The position numbers and the translations under genes are program-made. A DNA stretch of 57,912 nt from Chloroflexi bacterium OLB15 (lineage in GTDB: Bacteria; Chloroflexota; Anaerolineae; Aggregatilineales; Phototrophicaceae): the NCBI GenBank assembly GCA_001567085.1, contig LMZS01000021.1, positions 1 to 57,912 on the forward strand, read 5' to 3'. The notes below the pieces were generated by a model. That model saw nothing but the letters and a program-made list of their open reading frames with translations. It was not told the origin of the DNA and ran no database searches. This document shows positions 34,688-44,659 of the stretch, one piece after another (within the stretch, counting starts at the first letter, position 1; each line of letters opens with the position of its first letter).

Positions 34688-36643
34688 TGGTGCCAGTTAT
34701 GCTGCCGTATTTTTGCTCGGTGGCGCTATCTTCTTAGTACTTCTGGGATTTCAATGGACTGGGCTTCCGTTCACACCGGAAGCCCAATTTTCTGATTCGG
34801 CAACTTCGCATTTTCCAAACTCGGTTTTTTTGCGCGATACCGTGCTAACGATGCGCGAATTTCCAGTATGGCGCGAAACTATCATGCAGGCGCGCCTTTT
34901 GCCGCTAATCCACTCAATAAAACAGCATATCCCTTGCAATGGCTGGCGCTCGTTTTTCCACCTGCGCAGCATTTGAACGTGCTGCTGCTGCTGCATATGG
35001 CTATCGCCGCAGCGGGCATGTGGCGTTGGATGCGATTGTTGGGCGTAAGTCGTCCCGCATCAGCATTTGCGACGTTAGCCTATACATTCTCGCCGCGGCT
35101 GGTCGCCCATGCCGGGGCAGGGCATTTGGATATTGTGTACGCGATGGCATGGCTGCCATGGCTGATGCAGTCAGCGTACAAATTCGGCTGTGTGCCAAAA
35201 CTGTCAACCGCGTTGCAATTTGCCCTGTTTGCCGGATTGCTTATCCTCAGTGATGTGCGAATTAGCCTGTTCGGCTATGGCGCGGCAGGGGTATATGCGT
35301 TGGCCGGGATGCGCGGGCACGTGCGCCGATCATTGCTGTGGGTTATCGCAGTTGGAGTTGTTTGGCTGCTGCTGGCTTTTTCGGTGTTGGCGCCGCTTGT
35401 GGGCTGGTCGCCTTTCTTAAGCCGAAGCGCCCTTTCACTCGCAGATACCGGGGTGTTTTCGTTAGAGCCAGGCAATTTCATAGGCGTTATGCTGCCCGGA
35501 ATAACCGGCAATGTGGAAATGTTGGTTTATGTTGGATTGCCAACGCTGCTGTTGGTTATCGTGGGTTTTTGCGGGAAATTGCCGCGCAAATGGCTGTGGC
35601 TTGGGCTCATTGTATGTGGGATAGTGTGGGCATTAGGCGCAAATAGCGTGCTCTGGACATTGATTAACAGCGTTATCCCACAACTGCGCTGGTTTCGTGT
35701 GCCTTCGCGTGCATGGGTAGTGGTGGCGCTGATCATATGCTTCGTCTCCGCTTATGGTTTTGATACCGTTGCGATCTGGATGGCAAAAATTGAAAGCGGC
35801 GGCTATTGGCGCGGATTACGACGCTGGCGTATGGCGTTAGTGGCGTTGGTTGTATTTGCCATCGTTGCCGCAGTGTTTATCTGGACGACGCTGCCGCTGC
35901 CCGATGCTAGCGGTTGGATGCTGCTCGTGGGCGGGGGTGGGGCGGGATTGCTGCTTGTAGGCAGCTTTGGGAAGCTGCGCTGGACTGTAATTGCCAACGG
36001 GCTGCTGCTGATTTTATTTGTGGAGCTGCTGTTAAACGCGTCGTTGTGGCTGGAATGGCGTGGCGCGGGCGATTGGCTGGAGCCCTATACCCCCCTTGCC
36101 GAGCGAATACTAGAGGAAGAACCAGCGCGTATTTATGCGCCCGCGTATAGTTTGCCGCAGCAGGCCGCTGAAGTGTACGGGCTAAACCTGTTTGGTGGTG
36201 TTGATCCCTTTCAATTGCGCGGCGTTTCAGAGGCGATTGTTCAAGCAGGCGGCGTGAACTTTGAAGGTTACAGCGTGGTGATGCCGCCGCTTGTTGGCAT
36301 GTTGGATAACGACATCGCGACGGCCAATCGGGATGCCATACCAGATGCGGAAATGCTGGCGGAGTGGTCGGTGAGTCACGTGATCGCGCCATACGCGATT
36401 GATGCGCCCGGCCTTGCGCTGATTGATACCGTAAGTGGGATAAATATTTACCGGAATCTGGATTATCAGCCAGAATCTGCGGATGCGCTGATGGAAACGG
36501 CCTTTCCTCAGGGCTGGCCTGATCTGCCAACTCCGGAGCAAATTACGCAGTTGAATAATCTTACAATGGGGGCTGCGGCTGTCTCAGGATTCAGCTTAAT
36601 GATCGTGATACTTGCTTTAGTGGGGCTGCGTTTGCGATCATGA
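34677..36643 (+). pseudogene. GT-C/YfhO-like membrane protein, broken by a one-base frameshift
   Basis: Two open frames make one protein of about 655 residues. The first (34677-34976) gives an N-terminal helix and the loop EFPVW. The second (from an internal ATG at 34868 to 36643) continues with RNYHAGAPFAANPLNKTAYP. In the neighbour at 36640 the same loop reads ELPLWNPFNGAGAPLFANY, with identical spacing if one G is added to the GG at 34870-34871. This gives PVWARNYHAGAP. The rest has about ten membrane helices and a C-terminal soluble part (RIYAPAYSLPQQAAEVYGLN). If translated only from 34868, the protein would lack its first helix and the acidic loop. It overlaps both neighbours. Confidence 0.78.
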
Positions 36644-38892
36644 GCCGCCGCTATTTTGCTTTAATGCCTCTCGCGGTGTTAGGCGCTGCCCTGGCGATAC
36701 TGCTTCATCGCATTTTGCTGGGCGAAGTGTTGTATTGGGGCTTGCCATCACTGCAATTTGTGCCCTGGCGAGACTACGCTGTTGAATTACTGCGTGCGGG
36801 TGAACTGCCGCTCTGGAATCCTTTTAATGGGGCTGGCGCGCCGTTATTTGCGAATTACCAATCTGCATTGCTTTACCCCTTAAGCTGGCCGAGTTTTGTG
36901 CTGCCAATTGCCTGGGCGATGAGCCTGACGGTTGGCTTACATCTGTTTATCGCTGGGGCAGGGGTATTTGCGCTGCTTAAGCGAATGGGCGCCAATAGCG
37001 TTGGCGCGGGCGCGGCGGGGCTTGCTTTCGGGCTGTGCGGCTATCTGGTGGCGCGCTTAGGCACCTTTCCAATGGTTTCTGCTGCCGCGTGGCTGCCATG
37101 GTTGTTGTGGTCGGTGTATGGCGTGCTGAACGGGAAACGCTGTGCCGCAACCTGGTTCGCCATATTTACGGCTTTGCTGCTGCTGGCAGGGCATGCGCAA
37201 ATTTCCTGGTACAGCCTGACATTGGCGGGGCTATTGGCGGTTTGGTTGGGGGTTTCGCAGCGCCCATTTCGCTGGAAGGCATGGCTCGTTCTGGCTGTTG
37301 CCGGGGCAATTGGCGCGGGGGTAGCCAGCATACAGCTTTTAGGTACGGCTGAATTGCTGTCGCTTTCGCAGCGCAGCGACGGCGTGGATTTCGCTTTCGC
37401 CATGAATTTCAGTTTCAATCCATTTCGCGTATTAACCTTTCTGAACGGCAATCTGTTTGGAACGCCCGCCGATGGCTCTTACGCGACAGCGGGGGCATAT
37501 TTTGAAGACGCTGCGTATATCGGTTTGATACCACTTCTGGGGGCTGTTGCCGCCGTCTGGCAATGGCGCGCAAAGCGAAAAGATGATCCGCTGGCATTCA
37601 CCGTGATCTTTTGGCTAGGCATCGCCGTTATTGGCTTTCTGTTTGCTTTAGGGGCGAATACGCCAATATTCCCGTTCCTCTATGAACATGTGCCGACATT
37701 CGATCTGTTTCAGGCGCCAGTACGCTGGCTGCTGTGGACGGTGATGGCGTTATGTGTTCTGGCAGGCATAGGGATAACGTGGTGGGGGCGCAGCGCCCGC
37801 TTGAAGCGCTGGACGAAAAGGCTGATGGCCGCGTGCATTGCGGTAATCATGGTCGGGGTTTTCGGCCAATTAGCGGGTTTGGGGGGCGCCAATACCCTGA
37901 TCCCTTCCTTATTCCGCGCGCTGTTAATAATCGGGAGTGTCGGGTTGTGCGCTGGCTTCCTGACGATGATCCAACCGCTGCAAAGCTCGCCAAAGCATAT
38001 GCGCTGGTCTGCTGCTGTTTTGGCCGTTGTCACGCTTGATCTAGTAATTGCCAATTGGGGATTGAACCCGACTGCCGCCGCTTCTTTTTACGATCATCGC
38101 CCTGCACAAATTCAGCCGCCGTTGCGCGGATACTGGACTCCTCAGGCTGAAGATGATTTGAAATTTGGCCGTTATTTTATGTTTGACGATTATCGCCCGG
38201 CAGCGCAGCATATTGAAGAACTGCGGGGAAGCAATTTGCCGAACTTAAACCTGCTGGATCGCGCGGCATTGTTTAACAACTTTGAGCCGCTGCTGCCGGG
38301 GTACTATGCGGCGTTCAGCAGTTTGTTAGAGGCGCATCCAGATTCTCAGGCGTTATTGCAAGCAGCTGGAATTACTGATCTGGTGACGGCAGAAGGGGTT
38401 GTTTCTCTTGAAAACGGCGCTGGATTAGCCTACTGGGTGAGTGCCGCTTGCTGGCATCAGGATGATGCTTCAGCTATTGCAGCGCTTAGCCATTCAGATT
38501 TTGACCCGCAGCGTCGTGTTGAATTGGTGGGTGAGGGGGCATGCGATGCCCCGCGCGATGCTGAGCAGGCTGAATGGGATGCATCAGAAGATGGGGCGCG
38601 TTTTCAGATTCATTCGGCTGCTCCGGGCTGGTTGGTTATCCCGCAAACTTATTACCCCGGCTGGGAAGCGCGGCTAAACGGTGAAATAGTGCCCGTTCAG
38701 CGCGCAAATTTGGCATTTCGGGCGGTGGCAATCCCTGAAGGCGAACACACCCTTGAATTTACCTATAAGCCATCGTGGTTAGCTTTTGGCGCAGTAATCA
38801 CAAGCGTGTCTTTGCTATGCCTTGTGATACTCTTTGTATGGAATAGAAAATCAGCGCCATACAATATGGAAGAACCCGACCATGCGGGGTGA
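36640..38892 (+). CDS. YfhO-like polytopic membrane protein (GT-C family)
   Basis: A 750-residue integral membrane protein with about twelve helices and a C-terminal extracytoplasmic beta domain (LVIPQTYYPGWEARLNGEIV, AIPEGEHTLEFTYKPSW). The N-terminal loop GELPLWNPFNGAGAPLFANY is the YfhO signature; YfhO is reported to glycosylate lipoteichoic acid in Gram-positive bacteria. This one probably moves a lipid-linked sugar to a surface polymer, but the acceptor is unknown. It overlaps the upstream gene by 4 nt (ATGA) and is followed within 11 nt by the sugar transferase. The overall architecture is shared with the broken gene before it. Confidence 0.82.
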   Translation: MSRRYFALMPLAVLGAALAILLHRILLGEVLYWGLPSLQFVPWRDYAVELLRAGELPLWNPFNGAGAPLFANYQSALLYPLSWPSFVLPIAWAMSLTVGLHLFIAGAGVFALLKRMGANSVGAGAAGLAFGLCGYLVARLGTFPMVSAAAWLPWLLWSVYGVLNGKRCAATWFAIFTALLLLAGHAQISWYSLTLAGLLAVWLGVSQRPFRWKAWLVLAVAGAIGAGVASIQLLGTAELLSLSQRSDGVDFAFAMNFSFNPFRVLTFLNGNLFGTPADGSYATAGAYFEDAAYIGLIPLLGAVAAVWQWRAKRKDDPLAFTVIFWLGIAVIGFLFALGANTPIFPFLYEHVPTFDLFQAPVRWLLWTVMALCVLAGIGITWWGRSARLKRWTKRLMAACIAVIMVGVFGQLAGLGGANTLIPSLFRALLIIGSVGLCAGFLTMIQPLQSSPKHMRWSAAVLAVVTLDLVIANWGLNPTAAASFYDHRPAQIQPPLRGYWTPQAEDDLKFGRYFMFDDYRPAAQHIEELRGSNLPNLNLLDRAALFNNFEPLLPGYYAAFSSLLEAHPDSQALLQAAGITDLVTAEGVVSLENGAGLAYWVSAACWHQDDASAIAALSHSDFDPQRRVELVGEGACDAPRDAEQAEWDASEDGARFQIHSAAPGWLVIPQTYYPGWEARLNGEIVPVQRANLAFRAVAIPEGEHTLEFTYKPSWLAFGAVITSVSLLCLVILFVWNRKSAPYNMEEPDHAG

Positions 38893-38902
38893 GCAATCAG
38901 CC

Positions 38903-40324
38903 ATGTATTACAGCCCAACGGCGCGCCGGGCGCGTCGTCAAATGCAGATATCAGAGCGCAAACTAGTGATCGCTGCGGGAGATATCCTTGCAGTTTTCGC
39001 GGCGGTGTTGATTTCCCTGCGCATCTGGGCATTTGTTGGCAAGATTAACTTTACTTTCGATTTTGTGTTGTCTAACGGTGTCTGGTTTATTTTTCTCGCA
39101 GTATTATGGGTGCTGCTGGCGCGTGCCAACGACTTTTATGATCTGCGTGTGGCTGCCAGCCTAAGCAAAACGCTGAATAAGTTGCTGATCATTGAAGCCC
39201 AGCTTCTGGTGTTTTACCTGATCGTCTTCTTTATTTCTCCGCGTGATGCGCTGCCGCGTCTTTTTATCCTCTATTACGGCGTTGTGTCTTTTATCCTGAT
39301 CAGCATCTGGCGATTTGCGCGACCTGCGTTAGTAGGCTGGGCAAGCCAGCCGCGCCGAACATTGGTGGTAGGGACTGGTTCAGCCAGCACGATCATCGAA
39401 GCAGTGAACGAATATGCGGATAGCGAATATGTGGTACGCGGGGTGATCTCTTCGCCTGAAGAAATAGGGCAGGTGATCTCTGGCGTGCCAGTGCTGGGTG
39501 CAGGCAGCGATTTGATGAACTTTGTGCTGCGTGACCAGATTACTGAAATTGTGATTACCGAAACCAAAGCCTTAAGTGGTGGCTTGTTTCAGGGCGTGAT
39601 GGATGCTTATGAGCACGGCGTTCGTATTGTGCCGATGACCCTGCTCTATGAAGAAATTACCGGACGTGTGCCGGTAGAGCATGTCAATGATGATTGGGCG
39701 GTTGTCTTTTTGCCTAAAACTATTGATACCGGCTTTGATCCCTACCCGTTCATTAAGCGGATTATAGATATTGGGCTGTCGCTCGTCGGGCTGGGAATTA
39801 TTGCCCCGCTGCTGCCCTTTATTGCCCTGGCAATTCGCATGGACTCAAAGGGCAGTATTTTTTACGCGCAAGAGCGCGTCGGGAAAAATGGGCGCATCTT
39901 CCGAATTTACAAGTTCCGCTCAATGGTCAGTGATGCTGAGGCTGCAACCGGCGCGGTATTTGCGCAAAAAGGCGATCCTCGCGTGACCAGGGTGGGTAAA
40001 TTTCTGCGTAAAACACGGCTGGATGAAGTGCCGCAGTTGTGGAACGTGCTTCGGGGAGATATGAGCCTCGTTGGGCCGCGACCGGAGCGCCCTGAGCATG
40101 TGCAGCGGCTAACGCAGAAGATTGCTTTTTACCGTACTCGCTTGATCGTTCGCCCTGGTTTAACCGGATGGGCGCAGGTGAGCTATAAGTACGGTTCAAC
40201 TGACGAAGATGCGTTGGTCAAATTGCAATATGATCTGTTTTATATCCGTCATGTTGGGTTGCTGCTGGATATCAACATCATGCTTCGCACAGTGGGTAAG
40301 GTGCTGAGCCTGAGCGGGGTATGA
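38903..40324 (+). CDS. Undecaprenyl-phosphate sugar phosphotransferase (WcaJ/EpsL-like)
   Basis: Initiating enzyme of polysaccharide synthesis: it transfers a sugar-1-phosphate onto undecaprenyl phosphate. The N-terminal half has four or five membrane helices and a nucleotide-binding fold ([18 protein letters not shown]). The catalytic C-terminal half carries [62 protein letters not shown] and [15 protein letters not shown], all hallmarks of the bacterial sugar transferase family. I place the start at ATG 38903, with GGGGTGAG about 9 nt upstream; starts at 38834 or 38882 would run back into the previous gene. It overlaps the next gene by 4 nt. It is the clearest functional anchor of the array. 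Confidence 0.93.
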   Translation: MYYSPTARRARRQMQISERKLVIAAGDILAVFAAVLISLRIWAFVGKINFTFDFVLSNGVWFIFLAVLWVLLARANDFYDLRVAASLSKTLNKLLIIEAQLLVFYLIVFFISPRDALPRLFILYYGVVSFILISIWRFARPALVGWASQPRRTLVVGTGSASTIIEAVNEYADSEYVVRGVISSPEEIGQVISGVPVLGAGSDLMNFVLRDQITEIVITETKALSGGLFQGVMDAYEHGVRIVPMTLLYEEITGRVPVEHVNDDWAVVFLPKTIDTGFDPYPFIKRIIDIGLSLVGLGIIAPLLPFIALAIRMDSKGSIFYAQERVGKNGRIFRIYKFRSMVSDAEAATGAVFAQKGDPRVTRVGKFLRKTRLDEVPQLWNVLRGDMSLVGPRPERPEHVQRLTQKIAFYRTRLIVRPGLTGWAQVSYKYGSTDEDALVKLQYDLFYIRHVGLLLDINIMLRTVGKVLSLSGV

Positions 40325-41805
40325 TGCAGCGCCTAACCATCGAACGAACGCTCACCATCGTTTTGTTCATCCTCATCTTTGCCATCGCTGCCCGTATTCC
40401 CGTAGATACGGATACGTGGTGGCATTTACGCAGTGGCGAAACCATCCTGCAAAGTGGCTTTATCTATACAGACCCGTTTTCGTTCACCATGCAAGGCCAG
40501 GCGTGGATAGATCATAGCTGGGGCGCGCAGGTGATCATGTCATTATTCTGGAACGTGGGCGGCTATCTTGGCCTGACCATTTATATGGCTGGCCTGGCGA
40601 CAGCGGGCATGATCTTCGTCTGGTTGGCTTGTACGGGAAACGGCTATTTACGCGCTTTTGCCATCGTGCTTGGCGCCGCTGCTGCTGCTGTGTTCTGGTC
40701 GCCACGCCCGCAGATGATCTCATTCTTTCTGAGTGCCGTAATCCTATATTTGCTGCTGGATTTTCAGCGCGGAAAACGTGATCGCCTGTGGTTTATCCCT
40801 GTGATCATGGCGATCTGGGGCAATTTGCATGCTGGATTTTCCATCGGCTTAATTCTGATGGCGGCGTTGATTGCTGGCGAAACGATGGGTAACTTGTTTG
40901 CGCCTAATCGTGAACCCAAAGTAAGCTGGCGTGGCGTGCGTAAACTATGCCTGATATTTGTTGTTTCGCTGGCGGCTATTTGCATCAATCCGTATGGCTT
41001 GCAAATGCTGACAGTGCCATTTCAGACGGTTGGGATCGGCGCGCTCCAAAATTTCATTCAGGAATGGAACTCGCCCAATTTCCACGAGCGGCAGATGCTG
41101 CCATTTTTGGCGCTGTTGTTTTTGACTTTTGGCGCGGCGGGCGCAAGCGCGCGGCGTTTGACCTGGACGGATTTCCTTTTGTACAGCGGCACAGCATATC
41201 TGGCGTTGAATGCGGGGCGTAATGTGGCGCTGTTTGCGATTGCTGTCACCCCGATGCTTACGCACTACGCCAACAGTGTGCTTGAGGAACGCAGTTGGGT
41301 GCTTCGCCCACAGCGGCGTGTTACACGAATGATGGCAATTGCCAACGTTGCGATCATTGTGCTGGTTGGGTTGGGCGCGGCGGTTAAGGTGCTGGCGGTG
41401 ATGACCCCGCAGTCGGTGCGCGAGGCATTGGCGCTAACGCTGCCTGTTGCAGCTGTTGAGCATCTGAATTCTGAGAGGCCGCCAGAGAACTTGTTTAACA
41501 GTTATAACTGGGGGGGCTATCTAACTTATTTCGCGCAGGATTATCCGGTGTTTGTGGATGGTCGCACCGATCTTTATGGCGATAGTTTTTTGACCAGCGC
41601 TTATCTGAATACGGCGTTAGGTGGGGAAGACTATGCCGCAGTTCTCGATCAATATGGCATTAATACCCTGTTGATTGAAACGGGCAGCGGTCTTGCTAAT
41701 GCGCTGAAAGCGTCGCCAGACTGGGAGGTGACTTACGAAGATGATATGGCTTCAGTGATTGTTCGCCGGACGCCTCTTGTGGGGCAGGGTGAAGCTGATG
41801 GCTAA
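40321..41805 (+). CDS. Polytopic membrane protein, GT-C glycosyltransferase-like
   Basis: A 494-residue protein with about ten membrane helices. The first external loop has the acidic motif IPVDTDTWWHLRSGETI followed by YTDPFSFT, typical of a large uncharacterised family annotated as glycosyltransferase or hypothetical membrane protein. The C-terminal domain (LFNSYNWGGYLTYFAQDYPV, FVDGRTDLYGD) is conserved in that family and faces outside. It begins in an ATGATG overlapping the sugar-transferase stop by 4 nt. A Wzy-like polymerase role cannot be excluded. Confidence 0.75.
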   Translation: MMQRLTIERTLTIVLFILIFAIAARIPVDTDTWWHLRSGETILQSGFIYTDPFSFTMQGQAWIDHSWGAQVIMSLFWNVGGYLGLTIYMAGLATAGMIFVWLACTGNGYLRAFAIVLGAAAAAVFWSPRPQMISFFLSAVILYLLLDFQRGKRDRLWFIPVIMAIWGNLHAGFSIGLILMAALIAGETMGNLFAPNREPKVSWRGVRKLCLIFVVSLAAICINPYGLQMLTVPFQTVGIGALQNFIQEWNSPNFHERQMLPFLALLFLTFGAAGASARRLTWTDFLLYSGTAYLALNAGRNVALFAIAVTPMLTHYANSVLEERSWVLRPQRRVTRMMAIANVAIIVLVGLGAAVKVLAVMTPQSVREALALTLPVAAVEHLNSERPPENLFNSYNWGGYLTYFAQDYPVFVDGRTDLYGDSFLTSAYLNTALGGEDYAAVLDQYGINTLLIETGSGLANALKASPDWEVTYEDDMASVIVRRTPLVGQGEADG

Positions 41806-43054
41806 AATGGCAGCTTCCACGCCAGTGACGATCAGCACCCTGTTCGGCGATTGGCGGTTGCTTGTGATCCTGTTTGTCGCTTTTCGGCTGGGCATGCTGC
41901 TGGTCTATCAGCCGCTGTTGATTGAAGGCTCGGAACGGGGTATCACCGCAGGCGGCGATTTTCTGACCTATTATCATCTCGGCGCACTGTCTGAAGATGG
42001 GCTGCTGCCTTTTCGCGATTGGTGGAGCGAGTTTCCGCCGATCCCCTCTTGGTTAAATGTGATTGCTTATCAGTTGGCTGGCCGTGCCAGTTATACCGGA
42101 TTCGCTGTGTTATACGGCGTTTTGATGCTGGCTTGCGATGTGGGCAACCTGACGTTATTACGCAAGCTCGGAATCCGGCTGCACGGCGCGCAAACGGGCA
42201 TGGCGCTGGCGTGGATATATGCGTTGATGCTTGCGCCAGCGGTATTGCAATGGTGGACGTTTGAACCGCTGGTCGCATTTTTGCTATTGCTGTCACTGAA
42301 CTGGCTGCTGGCAGAGAAAAATAGCCTCTCTGCGGCAGCGGCAGGGGTTGGCGCGCTGGTTAAATTTACGCCTGCATTGATCCTGGGTGCAGTTTTTCGC
42401 TTTCGCGTGATGGGGTTGGCGCTGCGTTATCTGGGCATCGTTGCAGCTATTTTTGCCAGTGTATATGTTGTGTTGATGCTGCAAAACGGGCAAATGACCA
42501 TGCCTTCGCTGACCGCGCAGTTCAGCAAATCTTCGTATCAAACAGTGTGGGCATTGATTGATGGAAATTACCGCACCGGAAATTTCGGGCCTGTATCTGA
42601 ACGGCTTGATCCATCTGCCGCTTCGCAATTAGTCGGCAGCCCGTCCGTCATTCCCGCTTGGTTGAGGCTGGGGATCGCAATTTTGCTCGGCCTTTTCGTG
42701 TATGTGCGTACACGGCGTTTTGATGATCGTGGGCTGGTGGCTTTTGTCGCCATAACGCTGCTGATCTTCTTCCTTCAGGCGCAAGGTTGGAGTCCTCAAT
42801 GGCTGGCACAGCTTCTGCCATTGCTCTTGCTGTGTTTTCCAACCCGTGACGGCATTATGGCGCTGGTTATTCTATGCCTGGCCGTATTCGCTGAATATCC
42901 TTTCCTGTGGCTGCGTACAGGTGATACAGGCGGGGTGATCACTGGCTCTTTGCTGATGCCTTACGCCATTCTGGTGATCGCGCGCACCGTCCTGCTTGCT
43001 GGCTTCGGGTTTGGGTTATATCGCAAACTGCGGCAAATCCCTGCAACCTTATGA
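41798..43054 (+). CDS. Polytopic membrane protein, GT87/DUF2029-like glycosyltransferase
   Basis: About 418 residues with ten or so membrane helices. The early external loop contains GGDFLTYYHLGALSEDGLLP and then FRDWWSEFPP, resembling the polyprenyl-sugar mannosyltransferase (GT87) pattern. Later segments include WWTFEPLVAFLLLLSLNWLL and GVGALVKFTPALILG; the latter is a strong GT87/DUF2029 feature (LKxxP-type motif). The start is set at ATG 41798, with AGGGTGAA upstream; a longer frame from TTG 41759 would intrude on the previous gene. It overlaps that gene by 8 nt and the next by 4 nt. Confidence 0.78.
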   Translation: MAKMAASTPVTISTLFGDWRLLVILFVAFRLGMLLVYQPLLIEGSERGITAGGDFLTYYHLGALSEDGLLPFRDWWSEFPPIPSWLNVIAYQLAGRASYTGFAVLYGVLMLACDVGNLTLLRKLGIRLHGAQTGMALAWIYALMLAPAVLQWWTFEPLVAFLLLLSLNWLLAEKNSLSAAAAGVGALVKFTPALILGAVFRFRVMGLALRYLGIVAAIFASVYVVLMLQNGQMTMPSLTAQFSKSSYQTVWALIDGNYRTGNFGPVSERLDPSAASQLVGSPSVIPAWLRLGIAILLGLFVYVRTRRFDDRGLVAFVAITLLIFFLQAQGWSPQWLAQLLPLLLLCFPTRDGIMALVILCLAVFAEYPFLWLRTGDTGGVITGSLLMPYAILVIARTVLLAGFGFGLYRKLRQIPATL

Positions 43055-44659
43055 GCGCTTATCTTCGCCGGTATGTATCAGGGATTCTGTTTGGTTTCGT
43101 TGCGCTTGGCATTGCTTTTATGCTTGTGCGCGGCTTAGTCGGCGCCCCTGCTTATACCGATGCTTATTATCACTTCAATGCTGCCCAACGGCTTGCCACA
43201 GGCGAAGGGCTAACCGACACCTATTTATGGACATATTTTGGCGCGCCCGAAAGCTATAACGACTCCCGACCATTCCCTTCGCACCTTTACTGGATGCCGC
43301 TGACTTCAATTTTGAGCGGGGTAAGCATGGGCTTGCTGGGAAATAGCTACGCGGCTGCGCAAATTCCGCTTGTGCTTTGTGTCGCTGGCGCTGCTGGCGT
43401 TGCTTACAAACTAGGCTTTCGCCTGGGCGGCACGCGGCGGACGGCATGGTGCGCTGGATTGATTGCGTTGTTTGGCGGCTTCTTCGCCCGCTTCTGGGGC
43501 ACGATAGACACGTTTGCGCCGATTGCCGTGATTGGCGCGCTTGGCCTGTATTTTCTGGGACATGGCTTGGATACCCTAAAACAGGCATCGCCTGTAGCCC
43601 GGATTTCATTCTGGCTGCTGGCAGGGGGCATGGCGGGTCTGGCACATTTGACGCGCCCGGATGGGCTGCTTTTGCTCTTGACTGGCTGGGCAGTATTGTT
43701 CTGGATGCTGCTGCGCCATCGTTTATGGGGAAAATCGCTGTTAGCGGGGCTGCTGCTTACCATTGGCTATCTTGCGGTGATGGGCTTCTGGTTTTTTCGC
43801 AACCTTGGTGCAATCAACGCTGTCTTGCCGACAGGCGGGTTGCAAAGTGTATGGTTCACTGAATATAACGATCTGTTTAATTATCCGCCTGCGGCCAGCT
43901 TTAACGATTTTTGGGGCTCCTGGGGGCTTAGGCTTCTTCATTAGCACCCGCTGGCAGGCATTTGCCGGGGGCGATGGGCTGCTTTCGGGTAATCTCGGCA
44001 CCTTTATCGCCATTGAAGGTATTGTGGTGATGGCGCCGCTGATGTTGATCGGGTTATGGCGTAGGCGCAAACAACCATTTCTGGCGCCGTTCTGGGTTTA
44101 TGCGCTGGGGCTGCATGTGGCAATGACGCTGGTATTTCCGTTTCCCGGCGCGCGCGGGGGTTTGTTTCATGGCGCGGCAGCGTTGTGGCCGTGGTGGGCA
44201 GCATTAGGCGTGCTGGGATGCGAAGATATGGTACGCTGGGTGGCAAAGCGGCGAAAATCGTGGAATCCGCGTGTTGCAATTCCAATTTTCACTTTTTCAC
44301 TGGCTGGCTTTGCTATCTTTTTGAGTTTAGCGATAGGCACGCGGGGAATTGTCTTACCAACGACCGCTGTCCCCGCGTTCTATGCTGAGTTAGATGCTGC
44401 TTTGCCGGATGGCGCGCGGGTACTCATCAACGATCCCGCTGCTTTATACTATTTCACACGGCGGGGCGGGGCGGCGGTGCCCAACAGCGATCCTGACGTG
44501 ATTCGCGTGCTTGCAGAGCGTTATGATCTTGATTATGTAGTGTTCGAGTATCGCGGTTTACCCACCCCGATGCTGAATGCGTGGGATCACCCACCTGCAT
44601 TTTTGACGCCTATGGAATTTAATCAGCCGGAAGCAAAACTATATGCTATCGTCCGGTAA
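43051..44659 (+). pseudogene. GT-C membrane glycosyltransferase, broken by a one-base frameshift
   Basis: The first frame (43051-43944) encodes about nine helices and the acidic loop AYTDAYYHFNAAQRLATGEG, then ends early after FNDFWGSWGLRLLH. The following frame (to 44659) carries the missing end: GFFISTRWQAFAGGDGLLSG, GTFIAIEGIVVMAPLMLIGL and a soluble tail (GARVLINDPAALYYFTRRGG). Removing one G from the GGGGG at 43922-43926 joins them as FNDFWGSWGLGFFISTRW, giving about 535 residues. This is close to the neighbours' lengths. The start overlaps the previous stop by 4 nt and the end overlaps the next gene by 17 nt. Confidence 0.82.
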
